Position numbers and translations under genes: made by a program. The notes under the pieces were generated by a model. It did not search any database, was not told the origin of the DNA, and saw only the letters and a program-made list of their open reading frames with translations. This document shows, piece by piece, positions 10,145-20,407 of a stretch of 36,946 bases of DNA; the stretch's first letter is position 1; each line of letters starts with the position of its first letter. This DNA comes from an uncultured Clostridia bacterium (lineage in GTDB: Bacteria > Bacillota > Clostridia > TANB77 > CAG-508). The stretch is from contig CANQJG010000005.1 of NCBI GenBank assembly GCA_947624185.1, forward strand, positions 1-36,946, given 5' to 3'.

Positions 10145-10630
10145 ATGATTAAAAATATTTTAGGAATTATACTCATAGTATTTGCAATCATATCTATATA
10201 TACAATACAAAACGTGATAGTACCAATATCTATAAATGACAATTCAGATTCTGAATTAATAAAAAGTTTTGGAGATGTCAAAATTGAGAATTATGAGAAG
10301 TATGAAAAAATAGGAAGGGAAGCTTATGGAGAATGCTATGTTATATATTTTAATGAAGAACAAGCAAATAGCATTATAAGACAAATAAATAATGATAAAA
10401 ATTGGACAAGTAAAATATTAAAAAATAAATTTATTACTGATTATGAAAAATTTAATATAAAAAATTTAGGAGAATCATATTATTATATAGTTGAAATGGA
10501 TAAAGACTATAATATTGTAGAAACAAATCGAGATATATTAGATAATAAAAAAATAGAGTGGTATAAAACAGCAATTTATAATAATGAGAATAAAGTCTTA
10601 TATTATTATTACAAGCATTATGAAAAATAA
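10145..10630 (+). CDS. Hypothetical membrane-anchored protein
   Basis: N-terminal TM segment NILGIILIVFAIISIYTI; ATG preceded by GAAGGTGAT. Confidence 0.7.
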   Translation: MIKNILGIILIVFAIISIYTIQNVIVPISINDNSDSELIKSFGDVKIENYEKYEKIGREAYGECYVIYFNEEQANSIIRQINNDKNWTSKILKNKFITDYEKFNIKNLGESYYYIVEMDKDYNIVETNRDILDNKKIEWYKTAIYNNENKVLYYYYKHYEK

Positions 10631-10664
10631 TACAAAATGAATAATAAAAAATTTTCAAAACCTA

Positions 10665-10693
10665 TTGCATTTTTTTAAATGTAGTAGTATAAT
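10665..10693 (+). promoter_or_regulatory. Promoter of ctsR operon
   Basis: TTGCAT, 17-bp spacer, TATAAT (10688-10693). Confidence 0.75.
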
Positions 10694-10696
10694 AAA

Positions 10697-10713
10697 AGTC
10701 AAAGAAAGTCAAA
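10697..10713 (+). promoter_or_regulatory. CtsR operator
   Basis: AGTCAAA-GAA-AGTCAAA matches the CtsR heptad direct repeat with 3-nt spacer, just downstream of the -10. Confidence 0.9.
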
Positions 10714-10849
10714 GTCAAAATAATAAACTGAATTGTATGTGTAAAAATGTGCAAGAATAGACTACATAAGAATAAACTATACAAGCCAAGTTACATAAGA
10801 ATAAATTGTACAAAGACAGTTCATACATAGAAAAATAGGAGGTGATGTA

Positions 10850-11293
10850 ATGAGAATATCAGATATAATAGAAGATTTTATAAAAAGCATGTTTCAAGAT
10901 GATGACGAAGCGGTAATCCAAAGAAATGATTTAGCGGAGCAATTTAATTGCGTGCCTTCACAAATCAATTACGTTATATCAACTAGATTTACACCAATTC
11001 AAGGCTATTATGTTGAAAGTCAGAGAGGCGGTGGAGGCTACATCAAAATTCAAAAAATAAATTTATCGAAAAGCGATTATCTAATGCATATAATAACAAG
11101 CATAGGGAATAAAATAAGTGCAAAAGAAGTTGATATTTTTGTTAATAACTTTCTTGACTATGATGTAATAGATGAAAGAATTGCTAAATTATTAAAAAGT
11201 GCAACAAATGACAAGGTTTTAAGCTCAATCAAAAACGAAAAAGATGAACTTAGAGCAAAAATATTTAAAAATATGCTAATTAATTTAGTGTAA
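10850..11293 (+). CDS. ctsR: Transcriptional repressor CtsR
   Basis: MRISDIIEDFIKSMFQDD...VPSQINYVISTRFTPIQGYYVESQRGGGGYIKI. Confidence 0.97.
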   Translation: MRISDIIEDFIKSMFQDDDEAVIQRNDLAEQFNCVPSQINYVISTRFTPIQGYYVESQRGGGGYIKIQKINLSKSDYLMHIITSIGNKISAKEVDIFVNNFLDYDVIDERIAKLLKSATNDKVLSSIKNEKDELRAKIFKNMLINLV

Positions 11294-11403
11294 AAGCACA
11301 GACTAATTAATATAGAAGTATATTAGTAAAAACGCTATGAAAATGCAAATTAATTAAAATAAATTTAAAATTAAATTAACACAATTTAAAGGAGGTAATT
11401 AAG

Positions 11404-11937
11404 ATGTTGTGTCAAAATTGTGGAAAAAATGAAGCAAATATTAGATATACTCAGATTATAAATGGGATTAAAAAGGAGATTGCACTTTGTAGCGATTGTG
11501 CAAAAAAGCTAGGTATGGATAATTTAGAATTGCCATTTAATCTAAATAGTTTTTTAGGAGACTTTTTCAATGATTATGCTGAAACAGAATTCATGCCAAT
11601 GCTACAAACTAACGAATTAAAATGCAAAAACTGTGGTATGACATATGATGAATTCATAAACACAGGAGTATTTGGCTGTAGCCAATGTTATGATGTATTT
11701 TCAAATCCGATAGATTCACTTCTAAAAAATCTACATGGTACATCAAAACATATAGGAAGATTGCCAAATGGAAAAGCAGAAAAAATAACGGTAGAAGCGG
11801 ACAGCGGAGACAAAGAAAAAAATAAAGAAGGCGACAAAAAGAAGATGCTTGAAAGAGACTTAGAAAAAGCTATAAAAGAAGAACGTTATGAAGATGCTGC
11901 TAAAATAAGAGATGAGTTAAAGGAGATGAATAAATAA
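11404..11937 (+). CDS. mcsA: McsA, zinc-binding activator of protein arginine kinase
   Basis: CxxC pairs and C-terminal UVR motif LEKAIKEERYEDAAKIRDELKEM; between ctsR and mcsB. Confidence 0.95.
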   Translation: MLCQNCGKNEANIRYTQIINGIKKEIALCSDCAKKLGMDNLELPFNLNSFLGDFFNDYAETEFMPMLQTNELKCKNCGMTYDEFINTGVFGCSQCYDVFSNPIDSLLKNLHGTSKHIGRLPNGKAEKITVEADSGDKEKNKEGDKKKMLERDLEKAIKEERYEDAAKIRDELKEMNK

Positions 11938-12953
11938 TGAATTGGTATTTACAAAATGGTAAAGATAGTGATGTAATAATTAGTTCAAGAGTTAGGCTTT
12001 CAAGAAATATTGAAGGCATACCTTTTGTATCAAAGTGTAAAGAAGGACAACTTAGTGCAATAAACGAAAAATTAAAAAGTATAGTTCCAGCATTAGGATA
12101 TGGTTTGAAATACATCAATTTGACAGATATAGATGACTTAAATAAAGAAGTATTAGTTGAAAAACATTTGATTAGTCCGGAATTTGCAAAATCAAAAAAT
12201 CCTTATACAGCAATAATTATAAATGATGAAGAGAATATTTGTATTCAGGTTAATGAAGAAGACCATATAAAAATACAAGTTTTCAGCTCAGGGCTAGATG
12301 TTGAAAATTTGATGAATCTAGCAATAGAAATAGACCAAAAACTTGAAGATTTAATTCCATATAGTGTAAGTAAAAAATATGGATATTTAACAGCTTGTCC
12401 AACTAATGTAGGAACAGGTTTAAAAATATCAGTATTAGCTCATTTACCAGCTTTATCTTTAACTGGAAATATAAGAAAAGTATTAAATGCAGTAAATAAC
12501 TTGGGTATGAGCATTAGAGGTTTGTATGGAGAAGGATCAAAAGTCGAAGGAGACATCTATCAAATCTCAAATAATCAAACATTAGGAGTAACAGAAAAAG
12601 AAATTACTAAGAATTTAAAATTAATTTCTCAGAAAATTATAGAACAAGAAAGATTAGCAAGAAAATTCTTGGCAAAAAAAGGTGAAGAATTAGAAGATAA
12701 AGTTTATAGAGATTATGGAGTTCTTTCAAATGCAAGAAAATTATCAGAAGAAGAAGCACAAGAACTTCTATCAAGTGTAAAACTTGGAACAGACTTAGGA
12801 ATTATAAAAGAATTAAATGATAGCAAAATCTCAAAGTTGATATTAGAAACCAAAAGTGCAAATGTACAGGTCAAAGTTGGAAAAAAACTTTCTGTATATG
12901 AACAAGACATAGAAAGAGCAAATATAGTAAAACAAATTATAAAAGAAGACTAA
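11937..12953 (+). CDS. mcsB: Protein arginine kinase McsB
   Basis: ISSRVRLSRNIEGIPF, GYLTACPTNVGTGLKISVLAHLP, GLYGEGS. Confidence 0.97.
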   Translation: MNWYLQNGKDSDVIISSRVRLSRNIEGIPFVSKCKEGQLSAINEKLKSIVPALGYGLKYINLTDIDDLNKEVLVEKHLISPEFAKSKNPYTAIIINDEENICIQVNEEDHIKIQVFSSGLDVENLMNLAIEIDQKLEDLIPYSVSKKYGYLTACPTNVGTGLKISVLAHLPALSLTGNIRKVLNAVNNLGMSIRGLYGEGSKVEGDIYQISNNQTLGVTEKEITKNLKLISQKIIEQERLARKFLAKKGEELEDKVYRDYGVLSNARKLSEEEAQELLSSVKLGTDLGIIKELNDSKISKLILETKSANVQVKVGKKLSVYEQDIERANIVKQIIKED

Positions 12954-13008
12954 TTTAACGGCTTTGGGTCAAGAATAGACTTAAAAGCAAGAAAGGAAAG
13001 GTATTAGT

Positions 13009-15444
13009 ATGTATTATAAATTTACAGCAAGAGCAGAGAAAGCTCTTGAATTAGCCCAAGAATTAGCAGTAGAACTTGGACATGATTACATTGGTTCTGA
13101 ACATATACTATATGGTTTGGCAGAAGAAGGAACCGGAATCGCAAGCAAAGTTTTAGAAAACCAAAATATCCATGGAGAATTAATAAGACAAGAAATAATT
13201 GATATATTAGGAGAAGAAGAGCCAATAAATGATCCGGAAAGCATTGGGTTCACACCAAGAAATAAAAAGGTAATTGAAAATGCTTTTATAGAAGCTAGAA
13301 GAATTGGAAGTGAACATATAGGAACAGAGCATATTTTAATAGGAATATTAAGAGAAGGAGATAGCGTAGCAGCAAGAATATTGCTAGAATTAAACGCCAA
13401 TCCACAAAATTTGTATAATGACATTATGAATATAATTAATGAAGAAGCGGAACATAAAAAAAGAACTACAAAAACAGAAACATATAGCAGTTTTAACTCT
13501 ACTCCAACATTAAATCAGTATGGAACAGATTTAACAAAAAGAGCAGAAGAAGGCAAGCTTGACCCAGTAATAGGTAGACATGATGAAATACAAAGAGTTA
13601 TACAAATTTTATCAAGAAGAACAAAAAATAATCCATGTTTGCTAGGAGAACCGGGTGTTGGAAAAACTGCAGTAGTAGAAGGTTTGGCAGAAAAAATAAC
13701 AGCAGGCGACGTACCGGAAATACTTAAAGGAAAAAGAGTAGTATCAATAGATATTTCAAGCATGGTAGCAGGAGCAAAATATAGAGGCGATTTTGAAGAA
13801 AGAATAAAAAAGGCACTAAAAGAAGTACAAAAAGCAAAAGATGTAATTCTATTTATAGATGAAATTCATACAATCGTCGGAGCTGGCTCAGCAGAAGGAG
13901 CAGTTGATGCAGCAAACATATTAAAGCCACTTTTAGCAAGGGGAGAAATACAATTAATTGGAGCAACAACATTAAAAGAATATATGAAATATATTGAAAA
14001 AGACGCTGCACTAGAAAGAAGATTTAGTAAAGTAAATGTAAACGAACCAACTGAAGAAGAAACAATACAAATATTAAATGGATTGCGAGATAAGTATGAA
14101 GCACACCACAATGTAAAAATTACTGACGAAGCAATAAAAGCATCTGTAGAATTATCATCAAGATATATTAATGATAGATTTTTACCTGATAAAGCAGTCG
14201 ATTTAATGGATGAAGCAGCATCAAGAGTAAAAATGAAAAACTATACAGAGCCTGAAGAAGTTAGAAAAATCAAAGAAGAAATAGAAGAAATAGATAAATC
14301 AAAAGAAGACGCAATTAGAATACAAGAATTTGAAAAAGCAGCTAAGTTAAGAGACAAAGAAAATACAATGAAAAAAGAATATGAAAAAGCAAAAAAGGAC
14401 TGGGAGAATAAGAATTCAAAAGAAGTACAAAATTTAGGATATGACGACATAGCAGACGTTGTAGCCGCATGGACTGGGATACCAGTATCAAAAGTATCAG
14501 AAAGTGAAAACGAAAAGTTAAAAAATTTAGAAGTAAATCTTCATGAAAGAGTTATTGGACAAGAAGAAGCAGTATCAGCAGTAGCAAAAGCAATTAAAAG
14601 AAGTAGGATGGGACTAAAAGATCCAAATAAACCAATAGGATCATTTCTATTCCTAGGACCAACAGGTGTTGGAAAAACAGAATTATCAAAAGCATTAGCA
14701 GAAAGTCTATTTGGAACAGAAGATTCAATGATAAGAATAGATATGTCAGAATATATGGAAGCACACTCAACAGCCAAGTTAATAGGAGCTCCTCCAGGAT
14801 ATGTTGGATATGATGAAGCAGGACAACTTACTGAAAAAGTAAGAAGAAAACCATATTCAGTAATATTATTTGACGAGATAGAGAAAGCACATCCTGATGT
14901 AATGAATATGTTATTACAATTGTTAGATGACGGAAGACTTACAGACAATCAAGGAAGAACAGTAAGTTTCAAAAACACAGTAATAATTATGACATCAAAT
15001 GTCGGAGCAAGGATGATAACAGAAAAGAAAACACTTGGATTTACAAGTGCTAATGACGAAGCTGATAAAAATAAAGAATACGAAAATATCAAAAAAGAAG
15101 TAATGGGCGAATTAAAGAAGGAATTTAAGCCTGAATTCTTAAACCGTATAGACGAAATAATTGTATTCCATAAATTAAATGAAGAGCAAATTAGAAAAAT
15201 AGTCGACTTAATGATAAATAAAGTAGAAAAACTATTGAAAGTCCAAGAAATAGAACTTAAAGTAGATGAAAAAGCAAAAGACTTAGTAGCAAAAAAGGGA
15301 ACTGATGAAACTTATGGAGCAAGACCTTTAAGAAGAGCAATACAAACAATGATAGAAGATAAAATTGCAGAAGCAATGCTCGACGGAAAAATAGGCAAAA
15401 AAGCAGAAGTCACAACAAAAGAAGATGAGATATTAATTAAATAA
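13009..15444 (+). CDS. clpC: ATP-dependent Clp protease ATP-binding subunit ClpC
   Basis: Clp_N repeats, two AAA+ modules (GEPGVGKTAVVEGLA, GPTGVGKTELSKALAE), UVR segment. Confidence 0.98.
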   Translation: MYYKFTARAEKALELAQELAVELGHDYIGSEHILYGLAEEGTGIASKVLENQNIHGELIRQEIIDILGEEEPINDPESIGFTPRNKKVIENAFIEARRIGSEHIGTEHILIGILREGDSVAARILLELNANPQNLYNDIMNIINEEAEHKKRTTKTETYSSFNSTPTLNQYGTDLTKRAEEGKLDPVIGRHDEIQRVIQILSRRTKNNPCLLGEPGVGKTAVVEGLAEKITAGDVPEILKGKRVVSIDISSMVAGAKYRGDFEERIKKALKEVQKAKDVILFIDEIHTIVGAGSAEGAVDAANILKPLLARGEIQLIGATTLKEYMKYIEKDAALERRFSKVNVNEPTEEETIQILNGLRDKYEAHHNVKITDEAIKASVELSSRYINDRFLPDKAVDLMDEAASRVKMKNYTEPEEVRKIKEEIEEIDKSKEDAIRIQEFEKAAKLRDKENTMKKEYEKAKKDWENKNSKEVQNLGYDDIADVVAAWTGIPVSKVSESENEKLKNLEVNLHERVIGQEEAVSAVAKAIKRSRMGLKDPNKPIGSFLFLGPTGVGKTELSKALAESLFGTEDSMIRIDMSEYMEAHSTAKLIGAPPGYVGYDEAGQLTEKVRRKPYSVILFDEIEKAHPDVMNMLLQLLDDGRLTDNQGRTVSFKNTVIIMTSNVGARMITEKKTLGFTSANDEADKNKEYENIKKEVMGELKKEFKPEFLNRIDEIIVFHKLNEEQIRKIVDLMINKVEKLLKVQEIELKVDEKAKDLVAKKGTDETYGARPLRRAIQTMIEDKIAEAMLDGKIGKKAEVTTKEDEILIK

Positions 15445-15456
15445 TAATATTGAATT

Positions 15457-15510
15457 AATCGCCTTCGCCAAGCTTCAAATTGAAGCAAGCAAAGGCGATT
15501 TGTTGTTGTA
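15457..15510 (+). terminator. clpC operon terminator
   Basis: AATCGCCTT...GCTTCAAATTGAAGC...AAGGCGATT followed by T-rich sequence. Confidence 0.8.
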
Positions 15511-15641
15511 GTAATGAAAATGATTAATTAAGTTTATAAAAACAAAATGTCAAGTGAAAAATTAAACGCAACTTTGTAAAGTAAATGCAATTTGTAAGAA
15601 AAAACGATAGAAAAACAAAAGTATAATTTCTAAAAATCTAG

Positions 15642-15670
15642 TTGATAATTGTAAGAACTAATGCTATAAT
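15642..15670 (+). promoter_or_regulatory. Promoter
   Basis: TTGATA, 17 bp, TATAAT (15665-15670). Confidence 0.7.
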
Positions 15671-15710
15671 GAAGTTGTAAAAATCTAAAGATAAGGAGAG
15701 CAAATATTAA

Positions 15711-16097
15711 ATGACTATTCTCGCTTTAATATTCATCTTACTAATATTTATAGTTATTTTGGTCGCAACTGCGGTCATGCAAATGCGACTAGCAGGCATA
15801 AATATAAAAGATTTCATATCTTTTGTAAGAGCAAATGATAGTTTAGATAAGCTTGCAGTATTTGCAAAACGATATGAAAACATGTCTCCACAAGAACAAG
15901 TTATATATTTGTCAGAAGCGGAAAAAATGTTTGATGCGTTCGACAAAATCCCGGAATCAGTTTGGGAAGAAGAGCATGATAAATATAATACAGTATTAGA
16001 AAAATATCGTGATATTAAAGTAATGAGGTGGAACGAAGCAAAAGAGTATGAAGCTTCCAAAAATGCAAAAAGAGTAGAACCAAAAGAAATAAAATAA
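15711..16097 (+). CDS. Hypothetical protein with one N-terminal TM
   Basis: 128-aa ORF, ILALIFILLIFIVILVATAV; AAGGAGAG RBS. Confidence 0.75.
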   Translation: MTILALIFILLIFIVILVATAVMQMRLAGINIKDFISFVRANDSLDKLAVFAKRYENMSPQEQVIYLSEAEKMFDAFDKIPESVWEEEHDKYNTVLEKYRDIKVMRWNEAKEYEASKNAKRVEPKEIK

Positions 16098-16124
16098 TGT
16101 GGAATATGAAAAATAGGAGAAAAT

Positions 16125-17141
16125 ATGAAATTAGCAGATAAGAAATTATGGTTAGAATTATATGATGTAGCCGACACAATACAAAAAATAGAGCCATGGA
16201 AATATTTGTGGGATATGGATTTATTAGCATACGTATGCCAGCCAATGGATGAGATATTTTATTGTAGTGTAATGGGTCATGGCGGAATGCATAAAGCTAT
16301 AGCTGTTTATCAAGGAGAACAAATTCACAGTTTGTTTGAATTAGCAAAAGAACAATATCCCGACTATGAATTAATAAATTATCAGAACTGTATTACATGT
16401 AATTTTTTAAGTAGACAACAAACATTACCCCAAAATAGAGAAATAATTAAAGAATTGGGGCTAAGTTTTAGAGGTATATGGATTTCTTTTGAAAATTATG
16501 AGAAAGGTTATGAACCAAGTCCTATTAATATAAACCAAGTAAAAATAATGATAGAAGCATTAAAAAATTTTTATATGATGTTCAGAGCAATTATAGAAAA
16601 AGGTTTGAAAGTTGATTTCGAAAATGGTCAAATGTTAGTAAGAAGGTATGACAAAGAGAGAAAATTATTTTTAAATTATCCAGCTCCATTAATATTACCA
16701 GAAAAACATTTTTATACAATTAGGATAGAATCAGAATTTGAAAAAAATATAATGAAATTACCACAAACTGAAATGGAATTAGAATATGAATTTTTAAATT
16801 ATGTACCGATCAGAATAAGTGATAAGAAAGAACAAGATGGAAGATATTATTATCCAATATCTAGATTGATTGCTGAAAGAAAATCAGGTTTTATAATATC
16901 TCATGATTTAATTGACAAAAATGATTATAAGAATAAAGACGATTATGTATTGGAATCAGTAGAATTGCTAATAAATTATTTCTATAAAATTGGAAGACCA
17001 AAGAGTATATATGTAAGAGATGAAGAAACAAAAATGTGCTTAAAAGATATTTTAGATAAGGCAAAAATAAAGATAATAGTGAAACCAAAATTAAAAGCAA
17101 TTGATGAATTTTATTATACTTTAGGAAAAATGAAAATGTAA
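16125..17141 (+). CDS. DUF6930/DUF7309-like protein
   Basis: WLELYDVADTIQKIEPWKYLWDMDLLAYVCQP...YCSVMGHGGMHKAIAVYQG; family assigned from memory. Confidence 0.7.
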   Translation: MKLADKKLWLELYDVADTIQKIEPWKYLWDMDLLAYVCQPMDEIFYCSVMGHGGMHKAIAVYQGEQIHSLFELAKEQYPDYELINYQNCITCNFLSRQQTLPQNREIIKELGLSFRGIWISFENYEKGYEPSPININQVKIMIEALKNFYMMFRAIIEKGLKVDFENGQMLVRRYDKERKLFLNYPAPLILPEKHFYTIRIESEFEKNIMKLPQTEMELEYEFLNYVPIRISDKKEQDGRYYYPISRLIAERKSGFIISHDLIDKNDYKNKDDYVLESVELLINYFYKIGRPKSIYVRDEETKMCLKDILDKAKIKIIVKPKLKAIDEFYYTLGKMKM

Positions 17142-17213
17142 GATTTAAGGAAAGAAGTTGCGCTTTATGTAAAGTAATATAATTTTTTTATTGTAATTTA
17201 AAAAAGTATAAGT

Positions 17214-17252
17214 AAAAGCTACTATTTTAGAAAATTTAAAATAGTAGCTTTT
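17214..17252 (+). terminator. Hairpin terminator
   Basis: AAAAGCTACTATTTTA-gaaaatt-TAAAATAGTAGCTTTT, perfect 16-bp stem. Confidence 0.75.
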
Positions 17253-17386
17253 AGTGAAAAACGCAAATATTGTCGAAAAATAGTTACTACTATAGATAGT
17301 ATAAAATATAAAGTAAATTAATTTTAACATTAATTAAAAACATATTATAAAATGTTAAAAATTAACAAACAATTTTTATAAATCTG

Positions 17387-17415
17387 TTGACAAATGGTAG
17401 AATATGTCATATAAT
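17387..17415 (+). promoter_or_regulatory. Promoter with about 200-nt leader
   Basis: TTGACA (17387-17392), 17 bp, TATAAT (17410-17415). Confidence 0.75.
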
Positions 17416-17616
17416 AAGAAATACAAAATTACCATATATTACATATCAAAATTAGAGAAGGAGTTTAAAAATTAAATTTGAAATAATATCTAAAATAATT
17501 ACATCAAGTTCTTGTAGCAGACTTAAACGACGGAAACAAGATAGTGTAAAGTAATCTATAAAAAATAGAATATAAAAAAATTATTTAAAATTAAGAAACA
17601 GGAGGAAGGAAATCAA

Positions 17617-18612
17617 ATGGAAGAAACACAAAGCAAAGAAAATACAATGAAAGAAAATAGAACGAAAGAGGACAGAATTCAAGAAAAGAAAGCAAAAAGA
17701 ACAAAGGAAAATAATAAAAATGAGTTGACAGAAAAAGAAAACCAAAGGAAAGAATTGTTAAAGCCAAAAATAGATATAGTATTTCAATGTTTATTTAGTA
17801 AAGATAATGAAGAAATAACAAAATCATTTGTAGAGGTATTATTAGAAGAAAAAATAGACAAAATAACAATAAATAGTGATAAAGATTTAATACGCAAAAA
17901 GCCAACAGATAAATTGGGAGTATTAGATTTACAATTAGATATAAATGATACCGAAAAAGTAGATGTAGAAATCCAAATAAGTGACAAAGGAGATTTTGTA
18001 AAGAGACTGTTATGGTATTATTCAAAGTTATATAGTAAGCAAATGTCAAAGGGTAAAGATTACGATACAATAAAAAAAGTAATATTAGTATCAATAATAG
18101 ATTTTGACTTAAAAGAGATAGAGGACTTTGAAGAAATGGAAACGATATGGAAAATAATCGAGACGAAAAAGCGAGAAAAAATCTTGACAGACAATTTTGA
18201 AATGCGTATAATAAATTTAAAGAAAGCAAAAGAGCTGTATGAGCAAGACAATAAAAATGAGAAAGCCCAATGGATGTTATTCATAGACGATCCTAATGCA
18301 AAGGAGATGAGTCAAATCATGGATGAGAATAAAGAAATCAAGAAAGCGGTAGTAAAAGTGAAGGAAATGACAGAAGATGAAGAAATGGAACGACTAGCCT
18401 TTTTAAGAGAGAAAGCAATCATGGATGAAAATGCAATAAGGGCAACAGGTGAAGAGCGTGGAAGAAAATTAGAAAAAGAAGAAATAGTAAAATCGATGCT
18501 AAAGGATAGCCTAAATGATGAGCTAATAAAAAAATATACAGAAATAAGTGATAAAGAATTAGAAGAAATAAAACATCAATTAGAGGAAGAGAAAAAATCA
18601 AAACAAAGTTAA
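17617..18612 (+). CDS. PD-(D/E)XK nuclease family transposase / Rpn-like protein
   Basis: LLKPKIDIVFQCLFSKDNEEITKSFVEVLL...LGVLDLQLDINDTEKVDVEIQ...RLLWYYSKLYSKQMSKGKDY. Confidence 0.85.
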   Translation: MEETQSKENTMKENRTKEDRIQEKKAKRTKENNKNELTEKENQRKELLKPKIDIVFQCLFSKDNEEITKSFVEVLLEEKIDKITINSDKDLIRKKPTDKLGVLDLQLDINDTEKVDVEIQISDKGDFVKRLLWYYSKLYSKQMSKGKDYDTIKKVILVSIIDFDLKEIEDFEEMETIWKIIETKKREKILTDNFEMRIINLKKAKELYEQDNKNEKAQWMLFIDDPNAKEMSQIMDENKEIKKAVVKVKEMTEDEEMERLAFLREKAIMDENAIRATGEERGRKLEKEEIVKSMLKDSLNDELIKKYTEISDKELEEIKHQLEEEKKSKQS

Positions 18613-18671
18613 TTACAAGATATTTTTAATTAAAACAAAAAATAAAAATTATTGACAACATAAAATCTAAT

Positions 18672-18714
18672 AATGAAGGCTATGTGTTTTAATGAGAGCA
18701 TGAACATATAGCTT
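18672..18714 (+). promoter_or_regulatory. Possible hairpin with G-U pairs
   Basis: AAGGCTATGTGTT / AACATATAGCTTTT. Confidence 0.35.
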
Positions 18715-18793
18715 TTGGGTTATGAAATCTTTCAATTAATTGTATAAAATTTCTAAAAAATGAAAAAATAAAAATATTAAAATAGATTGAAAG

Positions 18794-19189
18794 ATGAAAT
18801 ATAAAAGTATGGATAATAAAAAATGGCAAAACAAAAAGGATAAAGTAAAAATTATCATACTTGGTTTATGCACAGGATTCTTAAGTGGTCTTTTTGCATC
18901 AGGTGGTGGACTTATAGCAGTTCCGGGGTTATTGTATTTTGTGAAAACCGAAGAGAAGGAAGCAAGAGCAATTGCTATTTTTAGCATTTTGCCAATGGTA
19001 CTAGCTAGTATGTTTATTTATAACAAAGCTGGAAACATTGATTTAAAAATGGGCGTACTTTGTGGAGTAGGAGGATTAATAGGAGGCTGGATTGGAGCTA
19101 AAATTTTAAATAAAATAAATGATAAATATCTATCTTTAATTTTTATAATTTTCTTAATTTATGCAGCCATACTAACTTTTAATAAATGA
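18794..19189 (+). CDS. TauE/SafE (TSUP) family permease, half-size subunit 1
   Basis: GLCTGFLSGLFASGGGLIAVPGLLYF...GVLCGVGGLIGGWIGAKILNKI. Confidence 0.85.
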   Translation: MKYKSMDNKKWQNKKDKVKIIILGLCTGFLSGLFASGGGLIAVPGLLYFVKTEEKEARAIAIFSILPMVLASMFIYNKAGNIDLKMGVLCGVGGLIGGWIGAKILNKINDKYLSLIFIIFLIYAAILTFNK

Positions 19190-19554
19190 GAGAAATTGTA
19201 ATTGGTGTAATTTCAGGAATAATAAGTGGTATGGGGATGGGCGGAGGTACAATTCTTATAACATTTTTGGTATGCTTTTTGGGAGTAAATCAATTGGTTG
19301 CACAAGCAAGTAATATCATATTTTTCGTCCCAACATCAATTATTGCAACGATTGTAAACATCAAAAATCATAGATTAAAATGGAAAGTAGCGATTCCTCT
19401 AACAGTCGCAGGAGTAATTGGTGCGATAGCAGGTGCAATTATTGCAAACAAGATAAATGTAAATATATTAAGAAAATGTTTTGCCATATTTATTATATTA
19501 ATTGCAATATATCAAGCAATTTGTTGGTATAGAAAATATATAAAAAAGCCATAA
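19186..19554 (+). CDS. TauE/SafE (TSUP) family permease, half-size subunit 2
   Basis: ATGA overlap with previous gene; GVISGIISGMGMGGGTILITFLVCFLGVNQLVAQASNIIFF. Confidence 0.85.
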   Translation: MREIVIGVISGIISGMGMGGGTILITFLVCFLGVNQLVAQASNIIFFVPTSIIATIVNIKNHRLKWKVAIPLTVAGVIGAIAGAIIANKINVNILRKCFAIFIILIAIYQAICWYRKYIKKP

Positions 19555-19613
19555 TAATAGTAGGAGATAAAATCTTTAAATAAGTAAAATGAAAGAAAGG
19601 AAAGTGAATAATT

Positions 19614-19751
19614 ATGAAATTTGTAAAAGGCATGATAGCCGGTATGGTAATTAGTGCAGGAGCTGCATTGGTATGTGCAGAGTGTACAATGGGTCCTAAT
19701 AAGATGATGAAACAAGGCAAAAAGATGATGAAGAAAATGGGACTTATCTAA
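19614..19751 (+). CDS. 45-aa small membrane protein (absent from ORF track)
   Basis: MKFVKGMIAGMVISAGAALVCAECTMGPNKMMKQGKKMMKKMGLI; GAAAGGAAAG upstream. Confidence 0.6.
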   Translation: MKFVKGMIAGMVISAGAALVCAECTMGPNKMMKQGKKMMKKMGLI

Positions 19752-19832
19752 CTAATGAAATAAAAAATATAGTAATATAGTAATAATCTCCAATTAATTG
19801 AATATAAATTAGTTGGAGGTAATTTTATGTTT

Positions 19833-20213
19833 ATGGTTTTTAGCAAAGAGAAAATAGTGTCATATTTAATATCTCTAAGCACAGTTGCATTTTTATTTAT
19901 AATGTCTTTTGCTATAACAAAGAGAAATAATGAAATTATTAAAACATCGGCAAATGTGGTGGATTCGAATCAAACTGCTTTAGAACAATCTGACAGCAAA
20001 TCCAATCAAACAACAAATCAAATGGAAAACAAAGTAACGCAAACAACAAGTCAATCAACAACAAATCAAATGGAAAACAAAGTAACGCAAACAACAAGTC
20101 AATCAACAACAAATCAAACGGAAAACAAAGTAACGCAAACAACAAGTCAATCAATAACAGATCAAACGGAAAACAAAGTAAAGCAAACAACAAATAAATC
20201 AATAGCAAATTAA
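19833..20213 (+). CDS. Small secreted/membrane protein with Gln/Thr-rich repeat tail
   Basis: N-terminal TM; tail of TTNQMENKVTQTTSQS-type repeats; TTGGAGGT RBS. Confidence 0.6.
   Translation: MVFSKEKIVSYLISLSTVAFLFIMSFAITKRNNEIIKTSANVVDSNQTALEQSDSKSNQTTNQMENKVTQTTSQSTTNQMENKVTQTTSQSTTNQTENKVTQTTSQSITDQTENKVKQTTNKSIAN
20012..20205 (+). repeat. 48-bp in-frame tandem repeat, about four units
   Basis: acaacaaatcaaatggaaaacaaagtaacgcaaacaacaagtcaatca repeated, encoding the 16-aa unit. Confidence 0.85.
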
Positions 20214-20319
20214 ATAAAAACTAAGCATAATGATATAGAGAAAAACCAAACAATACCATAGAATATATAGGAAATATTACAAAAAAATTACAAAATTGAA
20301 AATATTTTGACATTTTATG

Positions 20320-20348
20320 TAGACAAATTTAAATTTATGTAGTATAAT
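20320..20348 (+). promoter_or_regulatory. Promoter of SSB gene
   Basis: TAGACA, 17 bp, TATAAT. Confidence 0.6.
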
Positions 20349-20407
20349 TAATAATAGCGGTAAATTTTTTAATATACACAAGAACAAAAATTAAGGAGGA
20401 AAACAAA

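Noticed and set aside
17461-17616. Possible coding remnant (LVADLNDGNKIV) in the leader of the PD-(D/E)XK gene
   Set aside because: Stops nearby in frame and no start or homology evident.
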